Below the pieces are notes generated by a model. The model saw only the letters and a program-made list of their open reading frames with translations. It was not told where the DNA came from and made no database searches. DNA of 9,074 nt from an uncultured bacterium (GTDB taxonomy: Bacteria > Cyanobacteriota > Vampirovibrionia > Gastranaerophilales > Gastranaerophilaceae). The number at the start of each line of letters is the position of its first letter. Position 1 is the first letter of the stretch. The position numbers were made by a program, and so were the translations under genes. The DNA is taken from assembly GCA_900314375.1 (NCBI GenBank), contig OMVC01000121.1, forward strand, positions 1-9,074, given 5' to 3'. Of the stretch, positions 1-6,133 are shown one piece after another.

Positions 1-2708
1 CTGTCGGTCATATGCTCAATAATTCTGATTTGATCGCGTAAATTAAGACCACCTTGCCTATTTTCCTCCAGATATTTGCGGCCTGTGCGAATTCCGTCTA
101 TTCTGTGCAATTCATTTAACGGTTCTGCCAATTGATGATATGCATCATCCAAATCACGTTTTACCAAGGCATACCAGTCATTGATATTCTTTTTGTATTT
201 TTTTAATGCGGATTCTTCTAAAGGAGTTAATGTTGTATATTCTTTAGGTAAATCCTTATAAAAAATCCTTCCTTCAGAAAAACTGTTCATTATATTGTCT
301 ATTTTGCTAAATCGGTCACGAAATGCATTCAATTCTGCTAAAGTAGGTATTTCGCCATTGTTTTCTAATTTTTTTAATACAATATTTTTTGGATCTGCAG
401 AATTTAAAATTATTCCATTTTCATCTTCTACATACAATGCCGTATGCATTGCCGTCAATAATGATGCTATATCATTAAATTTCTTTGCTATGCTATTATA
501 CAGTTTTACTCCGTCCTCTATTGAAGCATTAGGATCCAAACCGTTTAACTGATAAAACGCACTTCGTAAAACATTACCTTGAGCACTGTCACTAAACACC
601 ATACTGCCAAAATTATCAACTACTGTTTTTAAATCAGAAAGCTGACTTTTATAGCCCATTTTGTTATATATTTTTACATAATCTTCTTCCGTAAATTTAT
701 CATTTTCAAGAATTGCCTGATACTTATTTAATTTATCAATAATATCATTTTTGTCGGGTTTTACTCCTAATTCTGCGGCTAATTGTTCTATATACTTTTT
801 ATCACTTGATTTAATGATTTCATCTTTTGTATCGGCAATACGCGTAGCCAACACATTTTTACGGTCTATTGCCATACTGGAATAATATATTTCGTCAAAA
901 CCACCTGTTATTATTGTCTTTATAGCATCGAGATTACCTTCTAAAGCTTTAATTAAAGCTTCATTTGTATTATCAGTGTTGAAATTTTCAGCCAACTGTT
1001 CTCTTATTTTTGGATTTAATTTGCCTGCTTTTGCTTTTTGAATTAAATTTTCCATATTCTGAACCAATATAGTTTCATTGTCAGGAATGTTCAATTCAAG
1101 CATGTAGGAATATAAGTTTTCCGGTATATCCAATGAAAAATCCGTTTGAGTACGATAAGCAGCAGCTGCTGCATATAATTTACTTGCTTCTGAAATTGTT
1201 CGACCTGCATAACTGGATTTTGCTCCTGCATTTAACTCATTTAATTTATCAACTACGTCTAATATATTCTCAATATTTTTTGATAATATTTCGTCATCCA
1301 ATTTACCTTTTAATGCCATTTTTAAAAACGAATTTATTTTATTTATTTTTGTTTCGCTATCTTCTTTTGGCATGTAGACATAATTTTTAGTATAAGTATT
1401 TATTTCTTGTGCCTTTTCAAGATTATCAACTTCTAAAGTCAATATATCTTTTGCAATAGCGTTAACTTGTTCTTCCGTTGCAAACGGTGCTATTTTTGTT
1501 ATTAGCTCTCGTAAATATGCATGTTCATGAGAGATTAATGACAAATTTTCTTTTGATTTGTTTTGCTTTTCTTTTGATTTATATTCTGCCAAAGCCATTT
1601 GTTTTTTTACAGCTGCAATATCATTTTTTGCATTGATTAAACTTCTGTAATAATCATTCATTAGCGCATAAGCTTCATCATCTATATCGGCACTGATATG
1701 AGTATCTGTAAAAGTATCATAATTTTTTTTATCAAAAGCCGAATAATGACCTATCCGCTCATTAGCAGCACCGGCATGATCTGCTATATGCATCCAATAC
1801 ATTGATGAGGTATCTATAATTCTATAACCCTTTTCAAGCGCATATTTAAAATCTATATACGTTTTTTCAATCGGTATTTTTGTATGCGAACCTAACTTGT
1901 TGATATCATATACCATCATATAATCTTTATTATCGAGTTCTGATAATATAAGATCGACAAAATTTGCTTTATCTTCATAGGCAAGCGCCTTCCGACAAAT
2001 AGATATAGCTGCACAAATACCATGAGAACACTGATTTACAGCTTTTGTATTCGGAATTACAGATTCCGGAGTATCTACAACAATATCATTTATAATCTCG
2101 GCAATAGCTTGTGTTTTTTTACCCTCTAACTGGCTGTTTATTTCATATTTATCACTCATAAAATATGCTAAACGATCCATAATGTAAGCTTTTTGAGATA
2201 AAGGAACTTCTGAAGAAATAATAAAATATTCCAAATTACGTTTTAAATTTCTTATATTTGAATTCTTTATATTCGATAATTCATTAGTATCTATACGAGA
2301 AAGTATATAATTCTTATTTTCCAAAATTTCCCGTTCTTCGGCAGTTAAATCATGACCTTTTTTTGCCAAACCGTCTATAATAGGGGTATACTTGTCCTGA
2401 ATATTTTTATCAGATAAACTTACAGACTTTCGTGCCGCGTCCAAAAGCAAACCCTGCCAATCATGATAAGCTTTTTTATCAGATTGAATATTTGTTCCAT
2501 ATTTTAAATTTTGGGACACATTTATTAAAAAACTTATATTATCCTCGCCTGAAACTTCTGAGAGATTATTTATTGCCGTAGTTATACGTCTTTGATTTGG
2601 AATATTCAAATCGTATTGATTATCTTCACTTAATTGATTTACTGCTTTCCTATCCTGCCTTTGTCCGTGAAATGCAGGCAAACAGGAATTTACTCCATAT
2701 ATTCTCAT
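1..2708 (-). CDS. Large uncharacterised protein, C-terminus beyond left edge
   Basis: I checked this frame codon by codon: there is no stop from the ATG at 2708 to the window edge, so 902 residues are visible and the C-terminus lies outside. I do not recognise a named family. No signal peptide or clear membrane span is seen; the protein looks soluble, mostly helical and rich in Lys, Glu, Asn and Ile. Visible parts are an N-terminal P-A-F-H-G motif (residues 11-15), a helical region to about 215, and a Cys-rich stretch (C227, H229, C232, C238, reading QCSHGICAAISIC). After these come a His cluster (H307, H311, H321, within ADHAGAANERIGHY), a charged coiled-coil-like segment (about 340-400), and long helical repeats including five alanines. 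The Cys block followed by D-H-A is reminiscent of papain-like proteases, but the Cys-to-His spacing (79 residues) is short. That reading is weak inference. The start is uncertain: neither ATG 2708 nor the in-frame ATG at 2726 has a clear ribosome binding site. Confidence 0.85.
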   Translation of the reverse strand, partial: MRIYGVNSCLPAFHGQRQDRKAVNQLSEDNQYDLNIPNQRRITTAINNLSEVSGEDNISFLINVSQNLKYGTNIQSDKKAYHDWQGLLLDAARKSVSLSDKNIQDKYTPIIDGLAKKGHDLTAEEREILENKNYILSRIDTNELSNIKNSNIRNLKRNLEYFIISSEVPLSQKAYIMDRLAYFMSDKYEINSQLEGKKTQAIAEIINDIVVDTPESVIPNTKAVNQCSHGICAAISICRKALAYEDKANFVDLILSELDNKDYMMVYDINKLGSHTKIPIEKTYIDFKYALEKGYRIIDTSSMYWMHIADHAGAANERIGHYSAFDKKNYDTFTDTHISADIDDEAYALMNDYYRSLINAKNDIAAVKKQMALAEYKSKEKQNKSKENLSLISHEHAYLRELITKIAPFATEEQVNAIAKDILTLEVDNLEKAQEINTYTKNYVYMPKEDSETKINKINSFLKMALKGKLDDEILSKNIENILDVVDKLNELNAGAKSSYAGRTISEASKLYAAAAAYRTQTDFSLDIPENLYSYMLELNIPDNETILVQNMENLIQKAKAGKLNPKIREQLAENFNTDNTNEALIKALEGNLDAIKTIITGGFDEIYYSSMAIDRKNVLATRIADTKDEIIKSSDKKYIEQLAAELGVKPDKNDIIDKLNKYQAILENDKFTEEDYVKIYNKMGYKSQLSDLKTVVDNFGSMVFSDSAQGNVLRSAFYQLNGLDPNASIEDGVKLYNSIAKKFNDIASLLTAMHTALYVEDENGIILNSADPKNIVLKKLENNGEIPTLAELNAFRDRFSKIDNIMNSFSEGRIFYKDLPKEYTTLTPLEESALKKYKKNINDWYALVKRDLDDAYHQLAEPLNELHRIDGIRTGRKYLEENRQGGLNLRDQIRIIEHMTD

Positions 2709-2788
2709 GTCAGTTATAAAAAGCATCAAAATAAATTTTGCTAATATTATTATGAAATATTAAGAAAAGTTTAATAAAATAAAATTTT

Positions 2789-2817
2789 TTGAAAGTTATG
2801 ATAAATTACAATAATAT
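2789..2817 (+). promoter_or_regulatory. Candidate sigma-70-type promoter of the TSCPD gene
   Basis: TTGAAA at 2789-2794 and TAATAT at 2812-2817 are separated by exactly 17 bp, a good match to a housekeeping promoter. Transcription would begin near 2824, leaving a short leader that starts about at the ribosome binding site AGAAAGGA (2824-2831). The surroundings are extremely AT-rich, so chance matches are easy, and TATGAT at 2797-2802 is an alternative -10. The same 131-bp gap must also hold the promoter of the leftward gene, for which I found no convincing pair of boxes. Confidence 0.4.
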
Positions 2818-2839
2818 ATAGATAGAAAGGATTTTAATT

Positions 2840-3115
2840 ATGAGCGAACCGGAAGTAATACAATATCAAACAACAGGCACCTGCTGTCAAATGATGCAAG
2901 TGGCAATACAAGACGGGAAAATTATTGATGCGGAATTTTACGGCGGATGTAACGGCAATTTAAAAGGCATAAAAGAACTTATTAAAGGAATGAACGTGGA
3001 CGAAGTAATCGCAAGACTGGAAGGGCTGACATGCGGTCCAAAGCCGACCAGCTGTCCTGATCAATTAGCAAAATGTTTAATCGAATATAAGCAACGCAAA
3101 ACAGTCAGCGCATAG
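2840..3115 (+). CDS. Stand-alone TSCPD-domain protein (TIGR03905-like)
   Basis: This 91-residue protein carries the hallmarks of the small TSCPD family: a paired cysteine near the N-terminus (C15, C16), the GGCNGNLKGI block (C37), C65, and the name-giving T-S-C-P-D sequence at 70-74 (C72), followed by QLA. The same domain also occurs at the C-terminus of B12-dependent class II ribonucleotide reductases. The stand-alone members have no established function that I know of. Conserved cysteines suggest thiol chemistry or metal/Fe-S binding, which is inference. The length is normal for the family and there is no signal peptide, so it should be cytoplasmic. AGAAAGGA at 2824-2831 lies 8 nt before the ATG and fixes the start. 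It lies 59 bp upstream of miaB on the same strand, so the two may be co-transcribed. Confidence 0.9.
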   Translation: MSEPEVIQYQTTGTCCQMMQVAIQDGKIIDAEFYGGCNGNLKGIKELIKGMNVDEVIARLEGLTCGPKPTSCPDQLAKCLIEYKQRKTVSA

Positions 3116-3174
3116 AATAAACTTTTGTTATTCCTTTATGTTATATTATTTAATAAGAATAGAGGAAATAACAA

Positions 3175-4506
3175 ATGAAAAAAGTTTATATAGAGACAAT
3201 GGGTTGCCAGATGAATAAATCGGATACCGAACGTATGTTCGGTATGTTGTCAAATTTTGGCTACGAAGAAACCAACGAACCTAAAGATGCGGATTTACTC
3301 ATGGTAAATACCTGTTCTATAAGACAGCTAAGCGAAGATAAAGCATACAGTCTTATCGGACTGTGGGGAAAATGGAAAAAAGCAAAACCTGATTTAAAAA
3401 TAGGATTTTGCGGATGTGTTGCTCAACAGAAAGCTCAACAAATTTTTAAACGTGCTCATTATATAGATTTTGTACTCGGAACGCACAAAATATATTCTCT
3501 GCCTTCTATTATCGAAAAAATAAATAAAGGCGAAAAAGTTTGTGAATGCGAAGAAACCAACGCAACAGAAGACAAAGAAGCGGTAAAATTTAACATTAAC
3601 AGAGCAAAATCGGTTAATGCATGGATTCCTATAACAGAAGGATGCAACAATTTTTGTACTTATTGTATAGTTCCTTATACAAGAGGCAGAGAGCGTTCAC
3701 GCTTGCCCGAAACAATAATGAAAGAAGTTAAAGATGCACTAAATTCAGGTTATAAAGAAATTACCCTGCTTGGGCAAAATGTTGACAGTTACGGAAAAGA
3801 TTTTAAAGATAGAGATTACAGACTTGCGGATTTATTAAAAGAAGTAAATTCAATAGAAGGAAAGTTTAGGATAAGATTTGTTACCTCATACCCGACAGAT
3901 ATTACGGATGATTTAATAAAAACTGCGGTTGAATTGGATAAAGTGTGCGAATATTTTCACATTCCGATGCAATCGGGAAGCAGTGAAGTATTAAAGAAAA
4001 TGAATCGCAGATACGACAGAGAAACATATTTTAAGATAGCGGAAAAAATTCGCAAGATGGTTCCTGATGTCACAATAACAAGCGATTTTATTGCAGGTTT
4101 TCCCGGAGAAACAGAAGAACAATTTGTTGAAACATTAACCGCAATGGATGAATTATGCTTGGATTATTCAAATACCGCAGCGTATTCACCGAGAGAAAAA
4201 ACCGTCGCTGCAAAATGGGTCGATAAATTTATCGACGAAGATACAAAATTTGAACGACTTGCGCGTCTTAACGAACAAAACAGAAAATGTTGTCTTGCAT
4301 CAAATAAGAAATTTATCGGCAAAACGATGGAAGTTTTGGTAGAAAATTTTGAAAACCATAAAGGCAAAAACATAATAACAGGCAGAACCCGAAATAATAA
4401 AATCGTACATATCCCTTATGATAAAGATTTAACAGGAGAATTTATCAATGTAAAGATAACAGGATGCAAAACTTGGTATCTTAACGGGGAAATTATTACA
4501 GAATAA
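3175..4506 (+). CDS. miaB: tRNA-2-methylthio-N6-dimethylallyladenosine synthase MiaB
   Basis: MiaB is a radical-SAM methylthiotransferase that adds a methylthio group to C2 of N6-isopentenyl-adenosine at position 37 of tRNAs reading UNN codons. It follows the prenylation step done by MiaA, which is not in this window. The 443 residues are full length. The N-terminal UPF0004 domain holds the auxiliary-cluster cysteines C11 (GCQMNKSDTER), C47 (NTCSIR) and C81 (GCVAQ). The radical-SAM core has C157, C161 and C164 in the EGCNNFCTYCIVPYTRGRER block, then LGQNVDSYG (199-207), HIPMQSGSS (262-270) and DFIAGFPGETEEQF (304-317). A TRAM RNA-binding domain spans roughly 380-440. These blocks separate MiaB from its relatives MtaB and RimO. 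The stretch SPREKTVAA (338-346) has Lys where SPREGTPAA-type members have Gly, a mild deviation. AGAGGA at 3161-3166, 8 nt upstream, supports the start. Confidence 0.97.
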   Translation: MKKVYIETMGCQMNKSDTERMFGMLSNFGYEETNEPKDADLLMVNTCSIRQLSEDKAYSLIGLWGKWKKAKPDLKIGFCGCVAQQKAQQIFKRAHYIDFVLGTHKIYSLPSIIEKINKGEKVCECEETNATEDKEAVKFNINRAKSVNAWIPITEGCNNFCTYCIVPYTRGRERSRLPETIMKEVKDALNSGYKEITLLGQNVDSYGKDFKDRDYRLADLLKEVNSIEGKFRIRFVTSYPTDITDDLIKTAVELDKVCEYFHIPMQSGSSEVLKKMNRRYDRETYFKIAEKIRKMVPDVTITSDFIAGFPGETEEQFVETLTAMDELCLDYSNTAAYSPREKTVAAKWVDKFIDEDTKFERLARLNEQNRKCCLASNKKFIGKTMEVLVENFENHKGKNIITGRTRNNKIVHIPYDKDLTGEFINVKITGCKTWYLNGEIITE

Positions 4507-4524
4507 ACGAATTTCTTTACAAAA

Positions 4525-4571
4525 CGCGATAAGTTAAACTGTTTAAAAAGTTATACAGACCTTATTTCGCG
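4525..4571. repeat. Imperfect inverted repeat enclosing a small palindrome
   Basis: The left arm CGCGATAAG (4525-4533) pairs with CTTATTTCGCG (4561-4571) apart from a two-base bulge, around a 27-nt loop. At the start of the loop is the palindrome TTAAAC-T-GTTTAA (4534-4546). The structure lies 18 bp after the miaB stop, so it could end or protect the miaB transcript. No U-run follows the right arm on the plus strand, which argues against a standard intrinsic terminator. A protein-binding site is equally possible. Confidence 0.45.
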
Positions 4572-4732
4572 ATCTGACCAAAATTGAGTATTGTGTAAAA
4601 AACTGACCTTTGCTAAACTCAAAACAACTATGCATTCAGACACTCTCTATCACGCAACATTATGGCAATTTACTTTATTCATAGTGACAAAGTTATAAAC
4701 ATTGTTGCAATAGAATCTTGAAGAATTTATTA

Positions 4733-4738
4733 TATAAT
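4733..4738 (+). promoter_or_regulatory. Candidate -10 box for the aminopeptidase gene
   Basis: A perfect TATAAT lies 28 bp before the start codon and would place transcription initiation around 4745, ahead of the AAGAGG ribosome binding site at 4755-4760. No good -35 box is found at 16-18 bp; the nearest candidate, TTGCAA at 4705-4710, is 22 bp away. The surroundings are a run of A and T, so the match may be chance. Confidence 0.3.
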
Positions 4739-4766
4739 TATAAAAAAGCAAGAAAAGAGGTACATC

Positions 4767-5873
4767 ATGAGAGAGTCTGTTTGGGAAAAATATGCAAAAG
4801 TATTGGTAGATTATTCGACAAATATTCAAAAAGGGGAATTAGTTGTTATAAGCACATCTTCTCCTCAATCAAAAGAACTTGTAAAGGCTGTATATAAAAG
4901 AGTTTTGGAACGCGGCGGGAATCCTGTATTGAGAACAGGTTTCGGAGATATGGCAGAAGTCTTTATGAAATATGCATCTGATGAACAATTAGACTATATT
5001 GACCCGATGACAAAACTTGAATATGATGTAGCGGACGCTTTTATATCAATCGGAGCACCGTTAAATACAAAGAGTATGGCCGGTGCGGATTTATCCAAAA
5101 TGTCAAGACGTGGAAAAGCCACAAAAGCTTTATCAGAAAAAATGCTTGCCCGTTCTGCAAAAGGAGAATTAAAGTGGGTAATTGCGGATTTCCCGACACA
5201 TGCACTTGCGCAAGAAGCGAAAATGTCATTGGATGATTATTCAGAATTTCTATTCAAATCTTGTTATTTGGATTTAGATGATCCTGTATCAAAATTGCAG
5301 GATTTAGAGGCTCAACAATCAGAATGGGCAGATTATTTAAACGGCGTAAAAGAATTGCGTATTACAGGAGAGAAAACAGATATTACATTTAATGTTGAAG
5401 GACGCAAATGGATTAGCTGTTCAGGGTTAAATAATTATCCTGACGGAGAAGTGTTTACTTCCCCTGTTGAAGATGGAATAAACGGTGAAATATATTTTGA
5501 TTTCCCTCAAAATTATCGCGGTAACAGCGCACACGATGTTCATTTATGGATAGAAAACGGCAAAGTCGTTAAAGCAGAGGCTTCAAGCGGACAAGAATTT
5601 TTAGAAGCTATGCTAAATATGGATGATGGTTCACATGGAATAGGTGAAATCGCTTTCGGCACAAATAATGAAATTCAAAATGTTACGGGTAATATATTAT
5701 TTGATGAAAAAATCGGCGGCGCGATTCACATGGCCGTTGGAGCTTCATATCCTGAAACCGGCGGAAAAAATGTTTCAGGTCTTCATTGGGATATGATAAA
5801 AAATATGAAAAATGGCGGCAAAGCCTATGCTGACGGCAAATTGATTTACGATAACGGACAATTCATAATATAA
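4767..5873 (+). CDS. M29-family metallo-aminopeptidase (AmpS/PepS/AmpT-like)
   Basis: This is a cytoplasmic dinuclear-metal aminopeptidase that removes N-terminal residues from peptides, probably serving peptide turnover; substrate preference cannot be read from the sequence. The 368 residues begin with the typical M29 lead-in (WEKYAKVLVDYSTNIQKGE) and carry all five expected metal ligands: E228 in NYPDGEVF, E294 in GIGEIAFGTN, H321 in GGAIHMAVG, and H340 and D342 in SGLHWDMI. The 66-residue gap between the two glutamates matches what I recall for the Thermus enzyme. No signal peptide or membrane span is present, and the length is near the lower end of the family. AAGAGG at 4755-4760, 6 nt before the ATG, sets the start. 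The 260-bp gap from miaB suggests it is transcribed separately. Alternative names in relatives are ampS and pepS. Confidence 0.95.
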   Translation: MRESVWEKYAKVLVDYSTNIQKGELVVISTSSPQSKELVKAVYKRVLERGGNPVLRTGFGDMAEVFMKYASDEQLDYIDPMTKLEYDVADAFISIGAPLNTKSMAGADLSKMSRRGKATKALSEKMLARSAKGELKWVIADFPTHALAQEAKMSLDDYSEFLFKSCYLDLDDPVSKLQDLEAQQSEWADYLNGVKELRITGEKTDITFNVEGRKWISCSGLNNYPDGEVFTSPVEDGINGEIYFDFPQNYRGNSAHDVHLWIENGKVVKAEASSGQEFLEAMLNMDDGSHGIGEIAFGTNNEIQNVTGNILFDEKIGGAIHMAVGASYPETGGKNVSGLHWDMIKNMKNGGKAYADGKLIYDNGQFII

Positions 5874-5926
5874 TTCAAATTTAAAATTTTATTTTTAAAC
5901 TTGATATACGATAAATTCAAGCTGTC

Positions 5927-5950
5927 ATAAAGTTTTTCCGATAAAGTTTT
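5927..5950. repeat. Ten-base direct repeat upstream of the 54-residue gene
   Basis: ATAAAGTTTT occurs at 5927-5936 and again at 5941-5950, 14 bp from start to start, ending 18 bp before the ATG of the small gene at 5969. It could be a tandem regulatory site, but in such AT-rich DNA it may be chance. A weak CTTGA/TCAAG inverted repeat (5900-5904 and 5917-5921) lies just upstream. No convincing terminator for the aminopeptidase gene is seen in the 95-bp gap. Confidence 0.3.
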
Positions 5951-5968
5951 AAAAGAAAGGAAAATTTT

Positions 5969-6133
5969 ATGGCTAGAATTATTGACTCAAAAAGAAGAAT
6001 TATCATGTTATCGACAGATGATATTCTCAACATTGTAAGAGAATACCAAAAACTGACTCATGACAGTTGCTGCTACGAACATACCAGAGAAATTTTGGAT
6101 AAATCAACTTTATTTGTGCCTGAAGATATTTAG
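5969..6133 (+). CDS. Uncharacterised 54-residue protein
   Basis: The reading frame starts MARIIDSKRRIIMLSTDDIL and ends FVPEDI. AGAAAGGA at 5954-5961 lies 7 nt before the ATG and is the same ribosome binding site as that of the TSCPD gene, which is the main reason for accepting so short a gene. The protein has a basic, beta-like N-terminus (residues 3-14), a predicted helix (about 17-30) and a cysteine pair (C34, C35) next to H31 and H38. That could bind metal or form a disulfide, but this is inference. There is no signal peptide or membrane span. I do not recognise the family. It follows the aminopeptidase gene by 95 bp on the same strand. Its stop TAG (6131-6133) overlaps the stop of the convergent gene, so the two 3' ends share four bases. 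Confidence 0.75.
   Translation: MARIIDSKRRIIMLSTDDILNIVREYQKLTHDSCCYEHTREILDKSTLFVPEDI

Larger units (their letters stand above)
4507..4766. other. Intergenic region between miaB and the aminopeptidase gene
   Basis: This is the longest gene-free stretch in the window. It holds an imperfect inverted repeat near the miaB end, two copies of CTGACC (4574-4579 and 4603-4608), and an AT-rich promoter-like end before the aminopeptidase gene. A 22-codon ATG frame (4630-4698) lacks a ribosome binding site and is not credible. The middle part (about 4560-4680) looks less AT-rich than the other gaps. I see no tRNA, known riboswitch or transposase remnant in it. Confidence 0.6.

Noticed and set aside
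295..552. Plus-strand 85-codon open frame
   Set aside because: It lies entirely antisense to the uninterrupted 902-codon minus-strand frame, lacks a ribosome binding site, and its product is a low-complexity Phe/Ser/Ile-rich string typical of antisense translation.
1133..1390. Plus-strand 85-codon open frame with many Leu and Tyr residues
   Set aside because: It looks like a membrane protein only because it is antisense to Lys/Glu/Asn-rich codons of the giant gene; no start signal precedes it.
4525..4571. Intrinsic terminator of miaB
   Set aside because: The stem has a bulge and a long loop, and no U-run follows on the plus strand, so it is listed as an inverted repeat instead.
4630..4698. 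22-codon ATG frame in the gap before the aminopeptidase gene, as a possible leader peptide
   Set aside because: No ribosome binding site, no regulatory codon run, and no attenuator-like hairpin after it.
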